From assembly GCF_020786625.1 (NCBI RefSeq), contig NZ_JAJGRC010000001.1, positions 124,001 to 188,000 on the forward strand: a DNA stretch of 64,000 nt. The letters run 5' to 3'. Below are positions 1 through 7,349 of this stretch, piece after piece. A program made the translations under genes and the position numbers. This DNA is from Salinicoccus sp. RF5. GTDB taxonomy: Bacteria > Bacillota > Bacilli > Staphylococcales > Salinicoccaceae. Within the stretch, counting starts at the first letter, position 1, and each line of letters starts with the position of its first letter. The notes beneath the pieces were generated by a model. The model had not been told where the DNA came from, made no database searches, and was given only the letters and a program-made list of their open reading frames with translations.

Positions 1-112
1 TAACCTTTACCAAGATTGCCATATGCACCAACTCCTCACTATGTATATATCCACAGTGACATGGACTCAAACGTGACTTAGTGAGCATATTATAAATAAA
101 AAGGATGATTTG

Positions 113-739
113 ATGGATTTTAAAACACTGCATCTTGGAGACCTGCCTGAACTGCTTTCTCTCCAGAACATGGTATATGAAAGCCTTGAGGACAAGGAAG
201 TCCTTCAGACGCTGACTGAAAGGGAGTTCAAGGAAATCATTGCACAAGGGTTCATAATCGGAGCCGTTGATGATGGACACCTCGTGGCTTCCAGGTCCAT
301 GTATGTTCCGACACCCGATGAGGAGGAGCATCTGGCGGATGATGTAGGCATCAAAGATAAGGAAAGCGTCATATATTCCGAGATCAGCTTCATTGCACCG
401 TCCCACCGGGGCAGGGGTCTGCAGACGAGCATGGGGAGGCACCTCATTGAAATGGTTCGGGCAGACGGCAGATTCCAGAATGTGCTTACGACAGTGATGC
501 CTGAAAATGTACCGAGCCTGAAGGATAAATTCAGATTGGGCTTCAAAATAAGGGAGACTACATATAAGTACAATGGTAAAAAGCGTCATGTGATGCATCT
601 CCATCTTTGGGAGCCATATGTCCGCTCGGGCGAAGCCAAAAGGATCCACTATAAGGATACCGATTGGATGCTTAAACATGGTGCGGATTATGTAGGCAAT
701 GATTTCGATGGGGAGTATATATCCTATTACAGGAAATGA
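113..739 (+). CDS. GNAT-family N-acetyltransferase
   Basis: The 208-residue protein reads as a GNAT acyl-CoA-dependent N-acetyltransferase. The acetyl-CoA loop is visible as SFIAPSHRGRGLQTSMGRHL (R/Q-x-x-G-x-G/A type) near residues 93-112, followed by the usual late strand with NVLTTVMPENVPS. The substrate cannot be told from sequence. ATG at 113 has an AAGGA box 7 bases upstream; an in-frame TTG lies one codon earlier. The gene stands alone and is closed by a perfect inverted repeat directly after its stop. Family call is firm, function open. Confidence 0.8.
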   Translation: MDFKTLHLGDLPELLSLQNMVYESLEDKEVLQTLTEREFKEIIAQGFIIGAVDDGHLVASRSMYVPTPDEEEHLADDVGIKDKESVIYSEISFIAPSHRGRGLQTSMGRHLIEMVRADGRFQNVLTTVMPENVPSLKDKFRLGFKIRETTYKYNGKKRHVMHLHLWEPYVRSGEAKRIHYKDTDWMLKHGADYVGNDFDGEYISYYRK

Positions 740-778
740 AAATATGAGGGACCGGCACTCTGCCGGTCCCTCATATTT
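740..778. terminator. perfect 18-bp inverted repeat after the GNAT gene
   Basis: Two exact 18-base arms (740-757 and 761-778) flank a three-base loop, starting one base after the stop codon. The arms have a GC-rich core and AT-rich ends. No clear U tract follows, only ATTT at the end of the right arm, so it could work as a terminator or only as a stabilising 3' hairpin. Confidence 0.6.
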
Positions 779-873
779 GATTCCATGAATCTCCCCGTCT
801 TCTATGGCTGATGTTTCCATTTATCCAAAAAGGGTAGCGGTCTATAAAAACACAATTCGTGAGAGGTGATAGT

Positions 874-1230
874 ATGATGAAACTTGAGGAAAGTGAATAT
901 CCAAATGTAGTATATGTCGAAGTGGATGGGAAAGTGACTGAGGAGGACGCCGAGAAATCAGAAGCCTTCATCAATGAGCACTATGGAAATGAAAAGAAGC
1001 TCAACGCACTGGTCTATATTAAAGACATGGAAGGTGCAGATATTGGCGCCGTCCTGAAGGGCAGTGTTATTGATGTCAAGCACTGGGAACAATACGGGAA
1101 GTTTGCACTAATCGCGAATCCTGCCTGGATCGAAGGCGGCTCGACTGTCGCCGATCTCATGCCCAGTATAGAAGTGCGGCATTTCGATAAGGCTCAGATC
1201 GATGAGGCCTGGGAATGGCTTCAGGAGTAG
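874..1230 (+). CDS. SpoIIAA-like (STAS-fold) cytosolic protein
   Basis: A 118-residue soluble protein resembling the SpoIIAA-like family: an early strand pair (VVYVEVDGKVTEEDAE), a central LVYIKDMEGADIGAVLKG segment and a late strand-helix ending in AWEWLQE. Members are single STAS-like domains of poorly known role, often tied to stress or membrane events; no partner is suggested here. ATG at 874 follows an AGGTG box at 5 bases; an upstream in-frame GTG at 859 is less likely. Its last 10 bases overlap the end of the convergent gene on the minus strand. Confidence 0.65.
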   Translation: MMKLEESEYPNVVYVEVDGKVTEEDAEKSEAFINEHYGNEKKLNALVYIKDMEGADIGAVLKGSVIDVKHWEQYGKFALIANPAWIEGGSTVADLMPSIEVRHFDKAQIDEAWEWLQE

Positions 1231-1973
1231 GGGGCAGGCACCCTGCTCTGCAGCGGCCAGAAGATGACATCGAGTGCTTCGACATAGTGTGCGAGCACCG
1301 GTTCGCCTTCAATATCGCCTGGCAAAAGTGAATTGATTCCGCCGATTTCATACACCGCAGAGGCACGGGCTGGCTTCCAGGGCAGATGGTGGATGCCGAC
1401 ATGGACGGCAGTATTGCCCACTGTATTGAAAAGGTAGTAGCGTTCCAGGAGCCAGTAGTCGAGTGTGGCAAGCATTGGTTCTGCAGGTTCTGAGATGGCT
1501 TTGTACTTCCCTTTGAAGTAGGCGGGTGAACCGTGCTGCCGGCGGCTTTGGTAATGGATCCACCCATTCTTTTCTGCCAATTTCATACGCGCTTTGTAAT
1601 AGGGCAGTGTCCCCATGCGGGCACCAATCACAGGAATGGTCTTTTCTGCATCCAGGCTGAAAAAATATATTCCGGGTATGTTTTTATACCTCACATACGT
1701 CCTGACATTGAGTTCAAGAAAATCGTCGAAGTATGGAAATGTCGGTAGGCCCCTAAACTGCATATCCCGTACCTGAAAGGGGAAGACGGAAAGCCAGGCA
1801 TAACCGTCATATATATCAAGCTCAAGCTCTTTCGGCACATGGGGTGCAAGTTCATCAGGATCTACCGGAATGTGCATGCATAATAGATTCTCCCACCGCT
1901 GGTACAGTGTCCAGGGGCCGTGGGGAAATGGTGCATTTCTGTGTTCCGTGAAGTTCATCAATTCCTGTTTCAT
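1221..1973 (-). CDS. YqjF-like DUF2071 protein
   Basis: The 250-residue protein resembles the YqjF/DUF2071 family, seen in GPWTLYQRWENLLCMHIPVD, PKELELDIYDGYAWLSVFPF, FLELNVRTYVRYKNIPGIYF and the late HHLPWKPARASAVYE. Family members have an acetoacetate-decarboxylase-like fold and mostly unknown substrates. I chose the ATG at 1973, preceded by GGAGGGAAATC, over longer in-frame extensions, which show no family similarity. It is convergent with the SpoIIAA-like gene and overlaps it by 10 bases; no terminator is evident in that overlap. Confidence 0.75.
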   Translation of the reverse strand: MKQELMNFTEHRNAPFPHGPWTLYQRWENLLCMHIPVDPDELAPHVPKELELDIYDGYAWLSVFPFQVRDMQFRGLPTFPYFDDFLELNVRTYVRYKNIPGIYFFSLDAEKTIPVIGARMGTLPYYKARMKLAEKNGWIHYQSRRQHGSPAYFKGKYKAISEPAEPMLATLDYWLLERYYLFNTVGNTAVHVGIHHLPWKPARASAVYEIGGINSLLPGDIEGEPVLAHYVEALDVIFWPLQSRVPAPYS

Positions 1974-2094
1974 GATTTCCCTCCGTCCTTTTCTATCTGT
2001 ATAGCCTTCAGCCCCTCCATTCAAACCATATGTTTCATGCATATTAATCAGGATATATTTACAATAGAAAATATATATGGAAGGGGAGAAGCAG

Positions 2095-2475
2095 ATGGAA
2101 CATGTTAAAGCGTTACTGATTAAAGCTGTTATGACGCTTGCTGTCTTATGGGTTGTACTTGGCGCCGGATACGGCATGGACTTCTGGCCAATGATTCCGG
2201 TTGTGATGATTGTTCTTGGAGTCATATCCTACTTTGCAGGCGACCTTGGCATACTGCCGGCAGCAGGCAACATGGTCGCTACAATTTCCGATCTCGTCCT
2301 TACCTTCATTGTAGTATGGCTTCTAGGCCTATTGATGACTGATATATCAGGCGCCACAGTTGTTGTGGCAGCTCTTATTTCTGCGGTTGTGATTGCCGTA
2401 GGAGAGTATCTGTTCCACATATATATGCTGAAAAGCGGCCCCGTGGCTCATGAAAAAGCAAACACTAAAGTCTGA
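2095..2475 (+). CDS. DUF2512 (YndM-like) membrane protein
   Basis: A 126-residue integral membrane protein with four hydrophobic segments (about residues 7-25, 29-47, 57-79 and 84-103) and a short charged C-terminus. It fits the four-helix DUF2512/YndM family of Firmicutes; function is unknown. The start at 2095 has an AAGGGGAG box 6 bases upstream; the upstream in-frame ATG at 2077 has none. It is transcribed away from the YqjF-like gene and precedes another membrane-protein gene by about 110 bases. Confidence 0.7.
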   Translation: MEHVKALLIKAVMTLAVLWVVLGAGYGMDFWPMIPVVMIVLGVISYFAGDLGILPAAGNMVATISDLVLTFIVVWLLGLLMTDISGATVVVAALISAVVIAVGEYLFHIYMLKSGPVAHEKANTKV

Positions 2476-2506
2476 TGAGTACCGCATTTTAAAGGTTGCC
2501 GTATTT

Positions 2507-2544
2507 ACCCCGTATGGCTGATAAAACAGCACCGGGGTTTTCTT
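2507..2544 (+). terminator. weak terminator-like hairpin
   Basis: ACCCCG (2507-2512) can pair with CGGGGT (2533-2538), with TTTTCTT following. The 20-base loop makes this a weak candidate. Confidence 0.35.
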
Positions 2545-2589
2545 ACTACACACTTAATTTTATATAATTTACAGAAGAAGGTGAAATAC

Positions 2590-3279
2590 ATGGAAGATAT
2601 GCTCACTTATGTGGTCAAACTTACAACAGGCCTGATCGGTGTCATCATAGTGCTCAGGCTGCTCGGCAAGAAGGAAATGGCTCAGATTACACCCCTTGAT
2701 TTCGTCTATGCGTTGATTCTCGGAAGCATCGTCGAAGAGGCCCTGTATGAAACGACGATGCCCTTCTATGAGATGCTCTTCGCTCTCGCCTATTGGGCAC
2801 TGCTAATATATGTAATTGAAAAGTTCGCCTTGAAGAATGAGCGTTTCAGAAGGGTGCTGAAAGGAAGGCCTGAACTATTGATCAATGATGGCATCATCGA
2901 TGTTGAAGTGATGGACAGGAATAATATGGATGTCGATGAAGTGCGGGAACTCTTGCGGATGCAGCGGATCTTTTCATTGAAGAGTGTAAAGTATGCGGTA
3001 CTTGAGAACAGCGGCATGCTGTCTGTCATACAATACGCAAGTGAAGAACCTGCGGTCAGAAAAGAACTGAAGGATGATGACGAGTATGACGAGAATGAGA
3101 TCAACTACCTGTTCGTCGACGCCGGGAAGATAGAATACGAGGCACTCGAACGGGCTGGATTCGATGAGGAGTGGCTCCGTGAAAAGCTCAAAAAGGATAC
3201 TGAATATGATGTGGATGATGTATACTTTGCAGAATGGAACAAGAATACCGGATTCTTTGCCCAAGGCAAACGTAAATAG
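2590..3279 (+). CDS. DUF421 (YetF-like) membrane protein
   Basis: A 229-residue protein with three N-terminal transmembrane helices and a cytosolic domain. Typical DUF421 signatures are LRLLGKKEMAQITPLDFVYA near the N-terminus and the later block around ELLRMQRIFSLKSVKYAVLE, followed by GMLSVIQY. YetF-type proteins are linked in Bacillus to spore or envelope properties, but no role can be read here. I prefer the ATG at 2590, 6 bases after AAGGTG, over the GTG at 2581. The C-terminal 60 residues are very acidic and longer than the core domain. Confidence 0.8.
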   Translation: MEDMLTYVVKLTTGLIGVIIVLRLLGKKEMAQITPLDFVYALILGSIVEEALYETTMPFYEMLFALAYWALLIYVIEKFALKNERFRRVLKGRPELLINDGIIDVEVMDRNNMDVDEVRELLRMQRIFSLKSVKYAVLENSGMLSVIQYASEEPAVRKELKDDDEYDENEINYLFVDAGKIEYEALERAGFDEEWLREKLKKDTEYDVDDVYFAEWNKNTGFFAQGKRK

Positions 3280-3365
3280 GACTTGAAATGCAAAATCATG
3301 TCTTCCCGTTGTGGTAAGATTTAAAGGTATCTTCTTGCAAATAAAAAGTGAAAGGTGTTTTTAGG

Positions 3366-4544
3366 ATGACACTCGATTCCCGCATAGTGGAAGAAGTTGT
3401 TGAATTCAGGAGGCTGCTGCACAGGAATCCCGAACTGAGTGGAGAGGAGCAGGAGACTTCACAGCGTATACAGGAGAAGCTGGATGAAATCGGTGTCCCT
3501 TATGAGACGGGGTTCGCAGGAACGGGAATCCTCGGCATCATTGAAGGGGGGAAATCAGGACCGACCATCGGGCTCAGGGCCGACATCGATGCCCTGCCGA
3601 TCATGGAGAATTCAGGTGAGGATTTTTCCTCTGAAAATGACGGGGTGATGCATGCATGCGGCCATGATGCCCATACTGCGATGCTCTTCGGGACCGCGAA
3701 ATATCTGCTCCAGCGCCGGGATGAAATAGAGGGCAAGATTTTGCTCATTTTCCAGCCGGCAGAAGAACAGTCGCCTACGGGCGGGTCGAAGCAGATGATG
3801 GAGGATGGTGTCTTCGATGAATACGTACCGGAAGTGTTGATTGCCCAGCATGTGTGGCCGCAGCTGCCTGTAGGGCAGTTCGGGGTGATGGCCGGGCCGA
3901 TCATGGGCAACTCGGACCGCTTCAAGATCAAAGTGACCGGATCGGGCGGCCATGCGTCCATGCCGCATGACACCATCGATGCGATTGTCGCCGCCAACCA
4001 GATTGTGACAAGCCTGCAGACCATCGTCAGCCGGAATGCCAATCCATTCGACCCCGCAGTGGTGACTGTAGGAAAGTTCAATGCCGGGTTCCAGTATAAT
4101 GTCATTGCTGAAACGGCAGAACTGGAAGGGACGATCCGGACACAGAGTGATGAAATGAAACAGAAGGTGAAGCGGCGGTTCTTTGAAGTCGTGGAAAACG
4201 TCGCTGAGGCAATGGATGCCAAAGTTGAAATCACCTATCTCGACGGATATCCCGCCACCGTCAACGATGCCGAATGGGCGGAACAGGTCCATACGACTGT
4301 AGAAGAAATGTATGGAGAGGAAGCACTGCCTGCATTGACCCCGAGCCTCGGCGGAGAGGATTTCAGCAGATTCCTGCAGAAATATCCGGGCGTCTACTAT
4401 TGGCTGGGGAGCTCTGTCGGAGAAGGGCAGAAGCCGCTTCACAATCCTTCCTTCAGATTCAACGAAGAAGCGATTCCTTACGGCATCGAGGCGATGAGCC
4501 AAGTTGCGATCGACACACTCCAGACACTCAATAATAAGGGATAG
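3366..4544 (+). CDS. M20-family amidohydrolase (N-acyl amino acid / IAA-amino acid hydrolase type)
   Basis: A 392-residue metallo-hydrolase of peptidase family M20, subfamily of N-acyl-amino-acid and hippurate amidohydrolases. Metal-site motifs are visible: GLRADIDALPI, HACGHDAHTAM, IFQPAEE and the C-terminal GGEDFSRF, with a dimerisation domain between about residues 180 and 300. It should hydrolyse an N-acyl amino acid in the cytosol; the acyl group is unknown. ATG at 3366 lies 8 bases after AAAGGTG. The gene is monocistronic, with a strong terminator at 4571-4594. Confidence 0.88.
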   Translation: MTLDSRIVEEVVEFRRLLHRNPELSGEEQETSQRIQEKLDEIGVPYETGFAGTGILGIIEGGKSGPTIGLRADIDALPIMENSGEDFSSENDGVMHACGHDAHTAMLFGTAKYLLQRRDEIEGKILLIFQPAEEQSPTGGSKQMMEDGVFDEYVPEVLIAQHVWPQLPVGQFGVMAGPIMGNSDRFKIKVTGSGGHASMPHDTIDAIVAANQIVTSLQTIVSRNANPFDPAVVTVGKFNAGFQYNVIAETAELEGTIRTQSDEMKQKVKRRFFEVVENVAEAMDAKVEITYLDGYPATVNDAEWAEQVHTTVEEMYGEEALPALTPSLGGEDFSRFLQKYPGVYYWLGSSVGEGQKPLHNPSFRFNEEAIPYGIEAMSQVAIDTLQTLNNKG

Positions 4545-4959
4545 CCAGTATATTCATACCTGCATGATGAAAGCCACCTGTGAAGGTGGCTTTTGCTGTG
4601 TGGATTTCAAATAGTCTTTCAATTTCTCGGTCTGGTGTCATGCGGGAAGAATTGTCCTCGACTTCCTCATCTTTCGATCCGGGCGCCTGATCTTCAGTGA
4701 TCTCTTCGTCCTGCTCGTCACCGAAGAAAAGACCGGTACAAGATCCGAGGAAAACGATCAGAGCAATGATGGCGACCGTCAGAAGCAGACATCCATTGAT
4801 GCCGGTCCGTTTATTCGCCTCGTATCTTCCTTCCTCACCAGACTGCCTCTTTGCCCGTTTCTTCCTCCTTATCGTCTCCTCATCGTCATTTTCATAGACG
4901 TTGGCGTCATCTTCCCAGTTTATCTCCTTATCGTCAAACTGATCCCTCCTGCCATCCAT
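4528..4959 (-). CDS. hypothetical acidic single-pass membrane protein
   Basis: I do not recognise a family. The 143-residue product has a charged cytosolic N-terminus (residues 1-54, Asp/Glu-rich then Lys/Arg-rich), one clear transmembrane helix (about 55-77, GCLLLTVAIIALIVFLGSCT) and an acidic outer tail. The start at 4959 has an AGGGGGG box 6 bases upstream. The last 35 or so residues are encoded by the opposing gene's terminator and 3' end, so the natural C-terminus may once have been shorter. Topology with positive residues just before the helix suggests N-in, C-out. Confidence 0.6.
   Translation of the reverse strand: MDGRRDQFDDKEINWEDDANVYENDDEETIRRKKRAKRQSGEEGRYEANKRTGINGCLLLTVAIIALIVFLGSCTGLFFGDEQDEEITEDQAPGSKDEEVEDNSSRMTPDREIERLFEIHTAKATFTGGFHHAGMNILAIPYY
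4571..4594 (+). terminator. terminator of the M20 amidohydrolase gene
   Basis: A 9-bp stem AAGCCACCT / AGGTGGCTT with a GTGA tetraloop and a TTTT tract. It lies inside the 3' coding end of the convergent minus-strand ORF. Confidence 0.85.
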
Positions 4960-5067
4960 CCAGAACCCCCCTAAACATTTTTTTATTATAATACCCTCAT
5001 ATTCTGATAAAAAGCATGGAAACTGAATATTGAGGCATCTATTGAAGGGAGGGGAAAGGACTGCATT

Positions 5068-5090
5068 AAAAAAAGCCGCATAAGCGGCCT
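5068..5090 (-). terminator. terminator downstream of the KtrA-type gene
   Basis: On the minus strand GCCGC / GCGGC with a four-base loop is followed by seven T residues, 15 bases after the stop of the TrkA-domain gene. Confidence 0.8.
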
Positions 5091-5103
5091 GATTCCAAAA
5101 AGG

Positions 5104-5760
5104 CTACATGCCTTCTTTCTCGAAACGGTCTATATCATCATTACGTCCGATGATGATCAAAGTATCGCCTTCATGTATGACTTCATCTACAGGGGGCGAG
5201 ATGTTGAATTCCGTGCCCCTCTGGATCCCGACGATTGTACAGCCATATCTCACACGCAGGTTCAACTTTTGCAGGGTGAGGCCGTCAATCTTGGGCGTCG
5301 CCTCGATCTCGACGATACTGTATCTGTCCGACAGTTCTATGAAATCGATCATCTTGTCGGAGACGATGTGCTTCGCAATACGCTTGGCGACATCATGGGA
5401 AGGCTGGATGACCCGGTCCACACCGATCTTTTCCAGGACTTTCGTATGATGGGCATTCTGCGACTTCGTCCATACTTTGGGGACACCCATGTCCTTCAGC
5501 AGAAGGGAAGTCAATATGCTCGCCTGAAGGTCGTCACCGAATGAAACGAAGGCGTGATTGACATTTCTGACCCCCATATCGTTCAAAGTCGTCTCATCTA
5601 TCTGGGAGATGCGTACTGCGTACGTAGCCAGATCGGAGTACGCCTTGATCTTATCTTCATCCTTATCCACAGCGATGACTTCTATACCGCTCTCATGGAA
5701 CGCCTTGACGAGCGTGCCGCCGAACCGCCCCAGGCCGAACACAGCAAAAGATTTATCCAT
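5104..5760 (-). CDS. ktrA: KtrA-type potassium transport regulatory subunit
   Basis: A 218-residue RCK protein: an N-terminal Rossmann domain (FAVFGLGRFGGTLVKAF, then acidic VDKDEDKI) that binds ATP/ADP or NAD, and a C-terminal RCK_C domain (about 135-218) that in Firmicute KtrA binds c-di-AMP. It would gate a KtrB-type K+ channel on the inner face of the membrane, important for osmotic adaptation. No ktrB is in the window, as is usual in staphylococci where the genes are unlinked. ATG at 5760 has GGAGGAGAAGGC just upstream; the longer in-frame start at 5781 is unlikely. Confidence 0.88.
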   Translation of the reverse strand: MDKSFAVFGLGRFGGTLVKAFHESGIEVIAVDKDEDKIKAYSDLATYAVRISQIDETTLNDMGVRNVNHAFVSFGDDLQASILTSLLLKDMGVPKVWTKSQNAHHTKVLEKIGVDRVIQPSHDVAKRIAKHIVSDKMIDFIELSDRYSIVEIEATPKIDGLTLQKLNLRVRYGCTIVGIQRGTEFNISPPVDEVIHEGDTLIIIGRNDDIDRFEKEGM

Positions 5761-5888
5761 GCCTTCTCCTCCAGTCCTCATATTGGTTTCCTTATTCGTC
5801 AGTCATCTTACTCCCACTGAATGGTTTTGTAAAGAAGAATGTTATCTTCCCTTCAATATTAATGTGGTCAAGGAAACTATTCAAAACG

Positions 5889-5927
5889 AAAAAAGCCCCA
5901 AACCCTCATGTGAGGATCTGGAGCTTT
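5889..5927 (-). terminator. rpsD terminator
   Basis: On the minus strand an imperfect long stem (AAAGCTCCAGATCCTCA against TGAGGGTTTGGGGCTTT, with a very short loop) ends in six T residues, about 20 bases after the rpsD stop. Confidence 0.85.
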
Positions 5928-5946
5928 AAGATACTGTTTCAACCTA

Positions 5947-6549
5947 TTATCTGGAGTAGTACTCGACGATAAGCTGTTCGTTGATTTCAGCAGCGAGCTC
6001 GGAACGCTCTGGCTGACGTACGAAAGTACCTTCCATTTTTTCTTCGTCGAATGTAAGGTATTCAGGCACGAAGTTGTTGTACTCGATCGCTTCTTTGACG
6101 ATGTCGAGGTTGCGGGATTTCTCACGCAGGCCGATAGTCTGGCCAGCTTTGAGCGTGTAGGATGGGATATCCACACGTTTGCCATCTACAGTCACGTGAC
6201 CGTGGTTGACGAGCTGACGTGCCTGACGGCGTGTTCTTGCAAGTCCGAGCTGGTATACGACTGCATCCAGACGGGAAGCGAGAAGGATCATGAAGTTTTC
6301 ACCATGAACACCTTTCATTTTTGCAGAACGGTCGAAGATTGTACGGAACTGGCGCTCAGTGATTCCATACATGAAACGGAGCTTCTGCTTCTCCTGAAGC
6401 TGCATTCCGTATTCGGAAAGTTTCTTCCTTTGTGTTGGTCCGTGGTCACCAGGGGCGTACGGACGACGTTCGAGTTCTTTGCCTGTGCCACTCAGTGAAA
6501 TTCCGAGACGGCGGGACTTTTTCCAAGTTGAACCTGTAAAACGAGCCAT
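5947..6549 (-). CDS. rpsD: 30S ribosomal protein S4
   Basis: A 200-residue S4, the standard bacterial length. It nucleates 16S rRNA folding in the 30S body and is usually the autoregulator of its own mRNA. The S4 RNA-binding domain is seen at about residues 92-155 ([38 protein letters not shown]). The N-terminus lacks the zinc-binding cysteines found in some S4 proteins, so this is the zinc-free form. A GGAGGAG box precedes the ATG. It is monocistronic with its own strong promoter, a leader of about 180 bases and a terminator. Confidence 0.98.
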   Translation of the reverse strand: MARFTGSTWKKSRRLGISLSGTGKELERRPYAPGDHGPTQRKKLSEYGMQLQEKQKLRFMYGITERQFRTIFDRSAKMKGVHGENFMILLASRLDAVVYQLGLARTRRQARQLVNHGHVTVDGKRVDIPSYTLKAGQTIGLREKSRNLDIVKEAIEYNNFVPEYLTFDEEKMEGTFVRQPERSELAAEINEQLIVEYYSR

Positions 6550-6729
6550 TTTGACTCCTCCTTATTGTTTTGTCTATGCAAAAGACATCATAAGGGTGAT
6601 AACCACTTACATGGGCATGCGATTTTAAGTGCCTTCGCCTTATAGCATCAGTTACGCAGCACACCCCGCGAGGGAACCGCATGCTGACACGTAATGGTCA
6701 TCCGCTACTTAATCCGTTCATTTACACAA
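6550..6729 (-). ncRNA. rpsD mRNA leader, probable S4 autoregulatory element
   Basis: About 180 untranslated bases separate the promoter from rpsD. The minus-strand RNA contains a GC-rich hairpin (CAGCA arm to TGCTG arm, CCC-TCGC-GGG tip, about 6656-6686) and several shorter complementary stretches reaching to the Shine-Dalgarno region. Position, length and structured character match the S4-binding leader known for rpsD in Bacillus; I cannot fold it to confirm the pseudoknot. Confidence 0.65.
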
Positions 6730-6735
6730 TTACTG

Positions 6736-6764
6736 ATTATACACAAACAGCTGTTGCTTGTCAA
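6736..6764 (-). promoter_or_regulatory. consensus sigma-A promoter of rpsD
   Basis: On the minus strand TTGACA (6764-6759) and TATAAT (6741-6736) are both perfect and separated by 17 bases. It lies just beyond the stop of the upstream reductase gene, so rpsD is an independent unit. Confidence 0.92.
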
Positions 6765-6775
6765 TGGCGTACTCT

Positions 6776-7246
6776 CTAGATATACTGTTTCAGTACTTCC
6801 ACGAATTCGCTGAGGCCCCTGCGGTCCTCTTCCGTGAAGCGGTCGAAAGTGGGGGAGTCGATGTCGAGTACGCCGATTGGTGTCCCATCCTTATATATCG
6901 GCACGACGATTTCGGACCGGCTGTTTGCATCGCAGGCGATGTGGCCGGGGAATTCTGTGACGTCATCGACGATGAAGATGTCATTGCCCCTGAAGGCGAG
7001 GCCGCATACGCCCTTGCCGTTCTGTATCCTTACACAGGCGGGCAGTCCCTGGAACGGGCCGAGCACGAGTTCGTCGGCCGCTTCATCATAGAGGTAGAAG
7101 CCGACCCAGTTGATATCTTCGAGGAATACGTTGAGCAGGCTTGAAGCATTGGACAGATTGGCGATGCGGTCCGTCTCGTCTTCGATCAGGCCCTTGAGCA
7201 TCTGGTTCAGTTGTGTGTAGTCCTTAATTCTGGTTTCTGTAAACAT
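6776..7246 (-). CDS. GAF-domain free methionine-(R)-sulfoxide reductase (YtsP-like)
   Basis: A 156-residue single GAF domain of the fRMsr family, which reduces free methionine-R-sulfoxide in the cytosol using thioredoxin. The three family cysteines are present at C71 (GLPACVRI), C81 (GKGVCGLAF) and C105 (GHIACDANS), the same spacing as C84/C94/C118 of the E. coli enzyme. The late motif GVLDIDSPTFDRF completes the domain. It precedes rpsD on the same strand but the rpsD promoter starts 12 bases after its stop, so co-transcription is not needed. Confidence 0.88.
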   Translation of the reverse strand: MFTETRIKDYTQLNQMLKGLIEDETDRIANLSNASSLLNVFLEDINWVGFYLYDEAADELVLGPFQGLPACVRIQNGKGVCGLAFRGNDIFIVDDVTEFPGHIACDANSRSEIVVPIYKDGTPIGVLDIDSPTFDRFTEEDRRGLSEFVEVLKQYI

Positions 7247-7349
7247 TTGATCACCCTGTCTATATAAATATTAATGAATTATACATTTATATGTTTTTTC
7301 TTTCAATTTTTTAAGCTATAATCTAATTATATACTTAGGAGGTAGCTGT

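Noticed and set aside
3612-4502. 296-codon minus-strand ORF
   Set aside because: Antisense to the M20 amidohydrolase, which has all its metal motifs.
4980-5067. Possible small gene between the acidic membrane protein and the KtrA gene
   Set aside because: No start with ribosome site and no coding pattern; it holds only promoter and terminator DNA.
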